A DNA stretch of 31,944 nucleotides from assembly GCA_023375785.1 (NCBI GenBank), contig SZWC01006852.1:103026-134969 (forward strand), read 5' to 3'. Made by a program: the position numbers and the translations under genes. The notes below the pieces were generated by a model. That model saw only the letters and a program-made list of their open reading frames with translations, searched no databases and had not been told where the DNA came from. Shown here in pieces: positions 20,436 through 31,800 of this stretch; the first letter of the stretch is position 1; each line of letters starts with the position of its first letter. The DNA comes from Penium margaritaceum (Eukaryota > Streptophyta > Zygnematophyceae > Desmidiales > Peniaceae).

Positions 20436-20736
20436 ACGAAGAAGGAAAAATTTGGTCGTTCAGACTCGCCTTTCAAACATGGACGTAGGATGGATGGTCA
20501 ACCGCAATGGTGGGAGAAATCAGGTGGGTGTTAGGGGGGAGGGGCGGTGGGCAACATGAGCAATTTTGAAAGGAAGCTGAACCCGGAAAGGAAATTCAGG
20601 GACAGTTATTGTCAGTTTCGTAATGATAAAGGAATTCTGATTTAAACTAATGCAACCTAAAAGGAATGCTAATTTGAAGACGAAGGTGAATAGCAATAAT
20701 GCCATAATGCTGGTGAGTGTATGTTATGTCGTAGCA

Positions 20737-23700
20737 TCGCACCTGGCTGTACTGTACGACTGCCTCTACACTCCGCATTTTACGCCTCTCCATTCTGACG
20801 TTCCACTTGCCCGGAACAGTTCGTGGACCGGGGGTCGTACGCGTGCACTGGGTGCGTGCCTGCGCTCACTGCTCCCGACGCACGTTCTGCACCCACGGTC
20901 GGTGTTTCTTCCAGACAATCGCACCTGGATGTACTGTACGACTGCGTCTACGCTCCGCATTTTACGCCTCTCCATTCTGACGTTCCACTTGCCCGGAACA
21001 ATTCGTGGACCGGGGGTCGTACGCGCGCACTGGGTGCGTGCCTGCGCTCACTGCTCCCGACGCACGTTCTGCACCCACGGTCAGTGTTTCTTCAGGACAA
21101 TCGCACCTGGCTGTACCGTACGACTGCGTCTACGCTCCACATTTTACGCCTCTCCATTCTGACATTCCATTTGCCTGGAATAATTTGTGGACCGGGGGTC
21201 GTACGCGTGCACTGGGTGCGTGCCTGCGCTCACTGCTCCGGATGCACGTTCTGCACCCACGGTCGGTGTTTCTTCGGGACAATCGCACCTGGCTATACTA
21301 TACCACTGCGTCTACGCTTCGCATTTCACGCCTCTCCATTTTGACCTTCCACTTGCCCGGAACAATTCGTTGACCGGGGGTCGTACGCGGTCACTGGGTG
21401 CGTGCCTGCGCTCACTGCTCCCGACGCACGTTCCGCACCCACGGTCGGTGTTTCTTCAAGACAATCGCACCTGGCTGTATTGTACAACTGCGTCTAAGCT
21501 CTGCATTTTACGCCTCTCCACTCAGACATTCCATTTGCCCGGAACAATTCTTGGACCAGGGGTCGTACGCGTGCACTGGGTGCGTGCCTGCGCTCACATC
21601 TCCCGACGCATGTTCTGCACCCACAGTCGGTGTTTCTTTGGGACAATTTCACCTGGCTGTACTGTACAACTGCGTTTACACTCCGCATTTTACGCCTCTC
21701 CATTCTGACGTTCCACTTGCCCGGAACAATTCGTGGACCGAGGGTCGTACGCGTGCACTGGGTGCGTGCCTTCGCTCACTGCTCCCGACGCACGTTCTGC
21801 ACCCATGCTCGGTGTTTCTTGGGGACAATTGCACCTAGCTGTACTGTACAACTGCGTCTACGCTCCGCATTTTACACCTTTCCATTTTGTCATTCCACTT
21901 GTCCGGAACAATTCGTGGACCGGGGGTCGTACGCGTGCACTGGGTGCGTGCCTGAGGTCACTGCTCCCGTCGCACGTTCTGCACCCATGGTCGGTGTTTC
22001 TTTGAGACAATTGCACCTGGCTGTACTGTACAACTGCGTCTACGCGCCGCATTTTACGCCTTTCCATTCAGACGTTCCACTTGCCCGGAACAATTCGTGG
22101 ACCGTTGGTCATACGCGTGCACTGGGTGCGTGCCTGCGCTCATTTCTCCCGACGCACGTTCTGCACCCACAGTTGGTGTTTCTTCGGGACAATCATACTA
22201 GGCTGTACTGTACGACTACATCTACAATCCGCATTTGACGCCTCTCCATTCTGACGTTCCACTTGCCCGAAACAATTCATGGACCGGGGGTTGTATGCGT
22301 GCACTGGGTGCATGGCTATGCTCACTGCTCCCGACGCACGTTCTGCACCCACGGTCGGTGTTTCTTCGGGACAATCACACCTGGCTGTACTGTACGACTG
22401 CGTCTACGCACTACATTTTACGCCTCTCCATTCTGACGTTCCACTTGCCCGGAACAATTTGTGGACCAGGGGTCGTACGCGTGCACTGGGTGCGTGCCTA
22501 CGCTCACTGCTCCCGACGCACGTTCTGCACCCACGGTCGTTGTTTCTTAGGGAAAATTGCACCTGGCTCTACTGTACAACTGGGTCTATGCTCCGCATGT
22601 TACGCCTCTCCATTTTGACGTTCCACTTGCCTGGAACAATTCGTGGACTGGGGCTTGTATGCGTGCACAAGGTGCGTGCTTACGCTCACTACTCCCGACG
22701 CATGTTGTGCACCCACGATCGGTGTTTCTTCAGGACAATTGCACCTGGCTGTACTTTACGAGTGCGTCTACGCTCCGCATTTTACGCCTCTCCATTCTGA
22801 CGTTCCACTTGCCCGGAACAATTCGTGGAGGGGGGTTTGTACTCGTGCACTGAGTGCGTGCCTGTGCTCACTGCTCCTGACGCAGGTTCTGCAACCACGG
22901 TCGGTGTTTCTTTGGGACAATCACACCTGGCTCTATTGTACAACTGTGTCTACGCTTCGCATTTTACGCCTCTTGATTTTGATGTTCCACTTGCTCGGAA
23001 CAATTCGTGGACCGGGGGTCGTACGCGTTCAGTGGGTGTGTGCCTGCGCTCATTGCTTCGACGCACGTTCTGCACCCATGGTCGGTGTTTCTTCGGGACA
23101 ATCGCACCTGGCTCTACTGTACGACTGTGTCTATGCTCTGCATTTTACGCCTCTCCATTCCGATATTCCACTTGCCCGGAACAATTCGCGGACCGGGGGT
23201 CGTACGCGTGCACACGGTGCGTGCCTACGCTCACTGCTCCCGACGCACGTTCTGCAACCATGGTCGGTGTTTCTTTGGGACAATTGTACCTGATTGTACT
23301 GTACAACTGCGTCTATGCTCCGCATTTTATGCCTCTCCATTTTGACGTTCCACTTGCTCGGAACAATTCGTGGACCGGGGGTTGTACGCGTGCACTGGGT
23401 GCGTGCCTGTGCTCACTGCTCCCGACGCACGTTTTGCACCCACGGTTAGTGTTTCTCCGGGATAATTGCAACTGGCTGTACTGTACATCTGCCTCTACGC
23501 TCCGCATTTTACACCTCTCCATTCTGACATTCCACTTGCCCAGAACAATTCGTGGAACTGGGGTCGTACGCGTGCACTGGGTGCGTGCCTGCGGTCACTG
23601 GTCGCGGCGCACGTTGTGCACCCACGGTTGGTGTTTCTTCGGGACAATCGCACCAGGCTGTACTGTATGACTACGTCTTGCTCGGCATTTTACGCATCTC

Positions 23701-26700
23701 CACCTTGACGTTCCACTTGCCTGGAAAAATTTGTGGACCACGGGTCCTACGCGTGCACTGGGTGCGTACCTGCGCTCACTGCTCCCGACGCACGTTCGGC
23801 ACCCACGGTCGGTGTTTCTTCAGGACTATCACACCTGGCTGTACTGTACAACTGTGTCTACGCTTTGCATTTTACGCATCTCCATTCTGACGTTCCACTT
23901 GCCTGGAATAATTCATGGACCAGGGGTTGTACGCGTGCACTGGGTGCGTGCCTGCGCTCACTTCTCCCGACGCACATTTTGCACGCACGGTCAGTGTTTC
24001 TTCGTCACAATTGCACCTGGCTGTACTGTATGACTGTGTCTACGCTCCACATCTTACGCCTCTCCATTCTCACGTTCCACTTGCCTGGATCAATTTATGG
24101 ACCAGGGGTCGTACATGTGCAGTGGGTGCGTGCCTGCGCTCACTGCTCCCGACGCATGTTCTGCACCCACGGTCGGTGTTTCTTTGAGATAATCGCTCCT
24201 GGCTGTTCTGTACAAATGCATCTACGCTCCGCATTTTACACCTCTCCATTCAGATGCTCCACTTGCCCGGAACAATTCATAGACCGGGGGTCGTACGTGT
24301 GCACAGGGTGCGTGCATGCGCTCATTGCTCCCAACGCACGTTCTGCACCCACGGTCGGTGCTTCTTTGGAACAATCCCACCTGGCTGTAGTTTACGACTG
24401 TGTCTACCCTTTGCATTTTACGCCTCTCCATTCTGACATTCCACTTGCCCGGAACAATTTGTGGACCTAGGGTCGTACGCGTGCACTGGGTGCGTGCCTG
24501 CGCTCACTGCTCCCGACACACGTTCTGCACCCACGGTCGGTGTTTCTTCGAGACAAGTACACCTGGCTGTACTGTATGGTTGCGTCTATGTTCCCCATTT
24601 TACGCCTCTCCATTCTGACGTTCCACTTGCTCGGAACAATTCGTGGACCGAGGGTCGTACGCGTGCACTTGGTGTGTGCTTGCGCTCACTGCTCCCAACG
24701 CACGTTCTGCACCCACGGTCGGTGTTTCTTTGGAACAATAGCACCTGGGTGTACTGTACAACTTCATCTATGCTTCGCATTTTACGCGTCTCCATTCTGA
24801 CGTTCCACCTGACCGGAACTATTCGTGGAACGGGGGTCGTACGCGTGCACTGGGTGTGTGTGTGCGGTCACTGGTCCCGACGCACGTTCTGCACCCACGG
24901 TCGGTGTTTCTTCGGGACAATCGTACCTGGCTGTACTGTATGAATGCGTCTACGCTCCGCATTCTACGCATCTCCACCTTGACGTTCCACTTGCCCGGAA
25001 CAATTCGTGGACCGGGGGTCTTACGCGTGCACTGGGTGCGTACCTGCGCTCACTGCTCCCGACGCACGTTCTGCACCCACGGTTGGTGTTTCTTCAGGAC
25101 ATTTGCACCTGGCTGTACTGTACAACTGTGTCTACGCTTTGCATTTCATGCCTCTCCATTCTGACGTTCCACTTGCCTGGAACAATTCGTGGAGCGGGGG
25201 TCGTGCGCGTGCTCTGGGTGTGTGCGTGCGCTCACGTCTCCTGACGCACATTCTGCACGCACGGTTGGTGTTTCTCCGTGACAATCGCACCTGGCTATAC
25301 TGTACGACTGCGTGTACGCTCCGCATTTTACGCCTCTCCATTCTCACGTTCCACTTGCCCGGAATAATTTGTGGACCGGGGGTCGTACGTGTGCAGTGGG
25401 TGCGTGCCTGCGCTCACTGCTCCCGACGCATGTTCTTCACCCACGGTCGATGTTTCCTTGAGACAATCACATCTGGCTGTACTGTACGACTGCATCTACG
25501 CTCCGCATTTTACGCCTCTCCATTCTTACGTTCCACTTGCCGGGAACAATTCGTGGATCGGGGGTCGAACGCGTGCACTGGGTGCATGCGTGCGCTCACT
25601 GCTCCCGACGCACGTTTTGCACCTACGGTCGGTGTTTCTTTGGAACAATCGCACCTGGCTGTAGTTTACGACTGCGTTTACGCTTTGCATTTTACGCCTC
25701 TCCATTCTCACATTCCACTTGCCCGGAACAATTCGTGGAACGGGGGTCGTACGCGTGCACTTGGTGCGTGCCTGCGCTCACTGCTCCCGACGCACGTTCT
25801 ACGCCCACGGTCGGTGTTTCTTTGAGACAATTGTACCTGGCTGTACTGTACGGCTGCGTCTACGCTCCCCATTTTACGCCTCTCCATTCTGACGTTCCAC
25901 TTGCCCGGAACAATTCGTCGACCGAGGGTCATACGCGTGCACTGGGTGCGTGCTTGCGCTCACTGCTCCCAATGCACGTTCTGCACCCACGGTCGGTGCT
26001 TCTTTGGGACCATAGCACCTCGGTGTACTGTACGACTTCATCTATGCTTCGCATTTTATGCCTTTCCATTCTGATGTTCCATCTGCGCGGAATGATTAGT
26101 GGAACAGGGGTCGTACGCGTGCACTTGGTGCGTGCCTGCGGTCATTGGTCGTGACGCACGTTCTGCATCCACGGTCGGTGTTTCTTTGGGACAATCGCAC
26201 CTGGCTATACTGTATGACTGCATCTACGCTCCGCATTTTACGCATCTCTTCCTTGACGTTCCACTTGCCCGGAACAATTTGTTGACCGAAGGTCGTACGC
26301 GTGTAATGGGTGCGTACCAGCGCTCACTACTCCCAACGCACGTTCTGCACCCACGGTCGGTGTATCTTCGGGACAATCGCACCTGGCTGTACTTTACAAT
26401 TATGTCTACGCTTCGCATTTTACGCCTCTCCATTCTGACGTTCCACTTGCCCGGAATGATTCGTGAACCGGGGGTCGTACGCGTGCACTGGATTAGTGCC
26501 TGTGCTCACTTCTCCTGACACATATTTTGCACGTACGGTCGGTGTTTCTTCGTGACAATTGCACCTCGCTGTACTGTATGACTACATGTGCGCTCCGCAT
26601 TTTACGCCTCTTCATTCTCAAGTTCCACTTGCCCGGAAGAATTTGTGGACCGGGGGTCGTACGTGTGCAGTGGGTGCGTGCCTGCGCTCACTGCTCCCGA

Positions 26701-28082
26701 CGCATGTTCTGCATCCACGGTCGGTGTTTCTTCAAGACAATCACACCTGGCTGTATTACACGACTGCATCTATGCTCTACATTCTACGCCTCTCCATTCT
26801 AACGTTTCACTTTCCCTGAACAATTCGTGGACCGGGGGTCGAAAGCGTGCACTTGGTGCGTGCCTGCGCTCAGTGCTCCCAACGCTCGTTTTGCACCCAC
26901 GGTCGGTGTTCCTTCGGCACAATTGCTCCTGGCTGAATGTACAAATGCATCTACGCTCTGCATTTTACGCCTCTCCATTCTGACATTCCACTTTCCCGGA
27001 ACAATTCGTGGACTGGGGGTCGTACGTGTGCATTGGGTGCGTTCCTGCGCTCATGGCTCCCGACGCACGTTCTGCACCCACGGTCGGTGTTTCTTCCGGA
27101 CAATCACACTTGGCTGTAGTGTACAATTGCGTCTACGCTTCACATTTTACGCCTCTCCATTCTGACATTCCACTTGCCCGGAACAATTCGTGGACCGGGG
27201 GTTGTACGCGTGCACTGGGTGCGTGCCTGTGCTCACTGCTCCTGAGGCACGTTCTGCACCCACGGTCGGTGTTTCTTCAAGACAATTGCACCTGGCTGTA
27301 TTGTATAGCAGCTTCTACGCTCCCAATTTTACGCCTCTCCATTTTGACGTTCCACTTGCCCGGAACAATTCGTGGACCGAGGGTCGTATGCGTGCACTGG
27401 GTGCGTGCTTGCGCTCACTGCTCCCGACGCACGTTCTGCACCCACGGTCGGTGTTTCTTTGGGCGAATAGCACCTGGGTGTACTATACGACTGCATCTAT
27501 GCTTCATTTTACGCCTCTCTATTCTGACATTCCACCTACCCGGAACAATTCGTTGACCGGGGGTCGTACGCGTGCACTGGGTGCGTGCCTGTGCTCACTG
27601 CTCCCGACGCACGTTCTGCACCCACGGTCGGTGTTTCTTCAGGACAATCGCACCTGGCTGTACTGTACGGCTGCATCTACGCTCTGCATTCTACGCCTCT
27701 CCATTCTGACGTTCCACTTGCCCGGAATGATTCGTGGACCGGTGGTCGTACGCATGCACTTGGTGCGTGCCTGCACTCACTGCTCCCGACGCACGTTCTG
27801 CACCCACGGTTGGTGTTTCTTTGGGACAATTGCACCTGGCTGTAGTGTATGACTGCGTCTACGCTCTGCATTTTATGCCTCTCCTTTTTGACATTCCACT
27901 TGTCCGGAACAATTCGTGGACCGGGGGTCATACGCGTGAACTAGGTGCGTGCCTGCGCTCACTGCTCCCGACGCACGTTCTGCACCCATGGTCGGTGTTT
28001 CTTCGGGACAATTACACCTGACTGTACTGTTCGGCTGCTTATACGGTTCGCATTTTAAGCCTCTCCATTCTGACGCTCCACT
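20737..28082 (+). repeat. 182-bp satellite array, right arm (about 40 units, forward orientation)
   Basis: The same unit as in the left arm is read here on the plus strand: GCACCTGGCTGTACTGTACG, GCATTTTACGCCTCTCCATT, GACGTTCCACTTGCCCGGAA, CCCACGGTCGGTGTTTCTTC. The period is 182, and landmarks at 20823, 21005 and 21187 are exactly 182 apart. Some units have small deletions, for example near 23050, 23680, 26935 and 27505. The forward strand of the consensus has only one stop trinucleotide (TGA in TTCTGACG), so each frame is stopped about once per 546 bases. Where TTCTGACG is mutated, ORFs lengthen to 281 codons. The array begins abruptly at 20737 after unique sequence. It ends within a unit at 28082 exactly where an LTR-like sequence starts. 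Confidence 0.95.
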
Positions 28083-28716
28083 TGAGAAGATTCCAGGAAG
28101 CTTCCTAGCCTTTCTGCTTGCTAGCCTGACAGCACAGGTCTGGCTGGTTGACACACAGGTCATGCAAGGGACAACAAGGGTAGGGAGAGACACGTGCACT
28201 TGTATCTCAAGGTTCAACTGAAGTAAATGCAGAGAGAGATAACAAATGACAGGTCCACAGCATAAAAAGCCGCCGTGGCTCACGGCGGGTGGCGCACACG
28301 GCGGTGCCTGTCAAACGTGAAGTGGCCCAAAACCACTGTTTTGGCCATAATTCTGCGCACAAGTATCCAAACGGAGCGCCGTCTGATCCTACGGATGCAC
28401 GACGAAAAGATAGACACAACGCCTGGTTACACGCCTACGTCCGGGAACAGCCAGAGAGTGTAAGAAAACAAACATGTAAATCAGCCTGGCAGGGCTGTCC
28501 ACCGAGAACATCCTGAAGACCTCCAAACGTAGTCCGTGGGCTGTGGGAGCCCTCTGGTACACTGGATAGGCTGCCAGGCTGCCTCCAGCGGGTGGAGCAT
28601 CACCTCAAGGAACTCTGTCTCCAGCTGGGTCCGCCTCAAGGATCCGCACGAGCATGGACACGGCCGAGTGGTCACAACCAACTGTACAACTGTGTATGAC
28701 TGACAACATCACAACA
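28083..28716 (-). mobile_element. Probable 3' LTR of copia II
   Basis: Read on the minus strand, a sequence starting TGTTGTGATG follows the purine-rich tract of copia II and ends with CTTCTCA at the satellite boundary. It is about 634 bases with TG...CA ends. It has a GC-rich hairpin followed by a T-rich TTTTTATG element that may be a promoter or processing signal. The left limit is set only by the array edge and the TG dinucleotide. The matching 5' LTR would lie beyond the window. Confidence 0.6.
28270..28288. repeat. 8-bp-stem GC hairpin inside the LTR
   Basis: CCGCCGTG at 28270-28277 and its exact reverse complement at 28281-28288 are separated by three bases. In the LTR orientation it is followed by CTTTTTATG. 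Confidence 0.65.
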
Positions 28717-28726
28717 CTCCCCCATG
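28717..28726 (-). promoter_or_regulatory. Polypurine tract of copia II
   Basis: On the minus strand CATGGGGGAG lies directly before the TGTTG start of the LTR. This is the place where plus-strand priming occurs in LTR retrotransposons. The call rests on position and purine content. Confidence 0.6.
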
Positions 28727-28804
28727 ACCCGATGGTACGCATGTCCATACACGTGCAGAACGCGTGCCGGTGCAACATAGAGTGCTCAACACGGACCCGG
28801 ACAA

Positions 28805-31800
28805 TCACCCACTCTCGGACAGGGGTCGCAATCCGACGGAACGAGCAGCCCCAAGGAACTTCCCACGTGCCAGTGCCTTGGTCAGGAAGTCAACGCGCTG
28901 CAAGTCTATGCCCACCCAGACGATGCAGATCAACTGCCGCTCCACCAGATCGAGCACGAAATGATACTCGACAACGATGTGCTTCGTGCGTGCGTGGAAC
29001 ACACCAGAGTTCTCAGCGATCGCAAGAGCACTCTGGTTGTCGCATCGGAGGATGATGGTAGGCACGGACTGACCCAAACACTGGAACAACCGCTGCAGCC
29101 ACACCGCCTCAGCGGCGCCAGCGCCCAGAGCAACATGCTCAGCCTCTGAGGAGCTGCGAGCAATGCACCCCTGCTTGCCACAGCGCCAAGACACAGCGGT
29201 GCCACCAAGCACGAACACGTAACCCGTGCGGCTGCGTCCATCAGGACTCCATGTCCAGTCGCTGTCGGTGTAGCCATCTACCACAACCGAGCACTGTCTC
29301 TGAAAGCAGAGACCGTGATACGGTGTGGAGACCATGTACCGGACGACTCGCAAAGCTGCGTGTACAGCGCGAGGCCGAGAGGACTGACTGAACAGTGCGA
29401 GTAGGTTGACAGCGAACGCAATGTCGGGACGCGTGGTCGTGGGCAAGTACATCAGTGAGCCAATGATGCACAAGTACAGGATCACGTCCACAGTCTCGCC
29501 CAGATCGGCTAGGTCTGTCACCTTAAAGGCGTCCTGCCCGTTGGGAGTGATGGGTGATGAGGCGGCGGGAACAGCGCCAAGGAGGTCAGCAAACCGCTCC
29601 CCCACAACCTGTGCATATCGTGCCTGATGGAGGAGGAGTGTCCGTCGACGATGATCACGCACAATCTCCATCCCGAGGGAAACAGCCGCTGGACCAAGGT
29701 CCTTCATCCTGTAGGCGACCTGTAGGACCGCCTTGGCCTCCTTCACGGCCTCCAGTGAAGGAGACGCAATCAGGAGATTGTCCACATACACCAAAATGGC
29801 AGTGAGGTGCTCGGCTGTCCGTCGGATGAAAAGTGACGGGTCGGCATCACTTTGGACGTACTCGGCCTGAGTGAGGGTGCGAGTGATCTCTTGGTTCCAG
29901 CACCGGGGCGACTGCTTCAGGCCATACAAGGCCTTGCGCAAGCGCCAGACCTTGTTGCCCTCGACCTCAAACCCAGGTGGCTAGACCATGTAGATCTCCT
30001 CCTCCAAGGTGCTCTGGAGGAACGCATTGTTCACATCCATCTGGTGCAGCTCCCAGTCATGGTGAGCGACCACACCAAGCAGCGCACGAGCTGTGGTCAT
30101 GCGGCCAACAGGGGCAAAGGTGTCAGTGAAGTCGATCCCCTCAACCTGAGATAATCCCTTGGCAGTCAAGCGGGCCATATAGCGGTCCATTGAGCCGTCA
30201 GGCTTCACCTTCTTGCGGAAGACCCACTTGGCCTCCACGACCTTCCGTCCCTCAGGACGGTCGACCAGCTCAAAGACTCCGTGCTCCCGGATGGCCCTGA
30301 GCTCGTCCTCACAGGCAGCCTGCCACTGCTCAGCATCCTCTCCTGAGAGAGCCTCCTTTAACGTGTCTGGATCAGGGACCATCAAAGGGGAGCTCCGGGT
30401 GGCCAGGACACATGCGTCATGGGTCGGACGGACCGCAACTAGGTCAGCGGCAGCTGCCTGTGCAGCCTCGTGTTCGTCAGTGATCAGCTGGTGCCCAATG
30501 GGACAAGCTGGGTGCACCTACGTGTAGGTGCCTTGGACACTTAGGCCGAGAGCCTTTGAGCCAGGGTCACCACTCTGCACACTGCGCGTGCGTCGTCTGG
30601 GTGGCGCAACCGCAGTCGAAGGTGCTCGTGAGGCCAGTGGGCGGAGACGCCCACCTGGTCCACGGGAGTAGCCCGAGTCTGAGCTGACCGACGGTTCTGG
30701 CACAGGGATGGTAGGTGCTGTCTCTGGAGATACTGCAGGCGTGGGCGAGACAGGCGCGGCAGGCGCGGGCAAAACAGGCGCTGCAGGCACAGACGAGATG
30801 ATTGCGGCAGGCGCGGGCGAGACAGTCGCGGCGGGCGCGGGTGAGGCAGGCGCCGCAGGCAAAGAGGCGGCAGGTGCAGCCCCGGCAAGCAAAGCAGGCG
30901 CTACAGATGCGGGCAAAGCAGGCACTGTAGGTGCGGGCGAAGCAGGCGTTGCAGGTACGGGCGAAGCAGGCGCTACAGGTGCGGGCGAGGCAGTCGTGGC
31001 AGGCGCGGGCGAGGCAGTCGCGGTAGGCGCGGGTGAGGCAGGCGTGGCAGGCGCAGGCAAGACAGTTCTGGCGGGCGCAAGCCGGGCAAGCGTAGAGACT
31101 ACAGGCCCGACAGCAATGATGGCCGGGTCAATGGTGGCCAGCGACGGTCCCACCCCGGAGGCACCCCGGACGGACTCACCCTGTGGGGTAGACTCCCTCA
31201 TCCGACGGGAGGCCTCATAGGTGGGAACGTGGGACGCTGCCTAGGTGAGAATGGCAGACAGGTCGCGGTACGACAGTGCCTCAAAAAACAGCGCGTCGCG
31301 CGACTCAACGATGCGGTGGCAACCTGTTTCCCAGAAACGCCATGCTTTAGAGCGCAAGGAGACACCGAGGAAGGCACACATCCGGCCGCGCGGAGAGACC
31401 TTGGACCCCTGCTGGTCCTTGGTGTACCAGACACAGGCCAAGGAACCCCAGACGCAAGCAAGTCTGAGGTCCGCATGGTGACCGAACCACAGCTCATGCG
31501 GCGTGACGTGGTCCGGCAAGGGACCATGCTGGAGGCGGTTCCAGACCCACGTCATGTAGGCGAAGCCCTCGAAGGCGAAGGACTCCGGGAGAACGCACTA
31601 AGCGCGCATGGCGCAAACCGCGTCCTCCATGGTGCGGTTCTAGCGCTCGGACACACCGTTCTGCTGTGGCGTAGCAGGGACCAAGAGCTCGTGACAGATA
31701 CCAAGCTCAGTGAAGTGAGTGGTCAGCTCACCGAGATACTCATTGCCGCGGTCAGAGCGGAAGGTGTGGAGGGAGTGACGAGACTGACGCTCGGCCATCA

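Larger units (their letters stand above)
18796..20736. other. Right core flank: gene B upstream region and motif arrays, no gene seen
   Basis: It should contain the promoter and possibly an upstream exon of gene B. The acceptor-like GCGCAG at the start of exon 1 leaves room for one, but I could not identify it. Between about 19850 and 20440 the sequence consists of a degenerate ~24-base motif. Small ORFs on either strand (for example 19154-19480 minus, 19247-19559 plus) show no recognisable domain. Confidence 0.55.
1607..28082. mobile_element. Candidate giant KDZ-type DNA transposon with satellite-array inverted ends
   Basis: This is a composite call. A 13 kb core with two convergent intron-containing genes, one a KDZ/HMGXB3-like transposase, is bounded by arrays of the same 182-base satellite in opposite orientations (minus-type 1607-7758, plus-type 20737-28082). 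Inverted flanking arrays are not what simple insertion into a satellite would leave. They are what long terminal inverted repeats built from tandem units would look like. Both core flanks also carry a diffuse ~24-base motif. I found no convincing short terminal inverted repeat at the inner array edges. No 8-base target duplication can be read at the outer edges: the left edge abuts copia I integrase and the right edge abuts a copia LTR. The alternative is a satellite block inverted by rearrangement that merely captured a transposon. The outer limits are provisional. Confidence 0.5.

Noticed and set aside
22825..23670. 281-codon plus-strand ORF in the right array
   Set aside because: It is the same satellite reading, lengthened where the TGA of TTCTGACG is mutated.
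1607..28082. A CRISPR-like array
   Set aside because: The units are 182 bases, contiguous and without distinct spacers, in a eukaryotic context.
30708..31220. 170-codon plus-strand Gly/Ala-rich ORF resembling AGAGEAG repeats
   Set aside because: It is the antisense shadow of the Pro/Ala linker in copia II.
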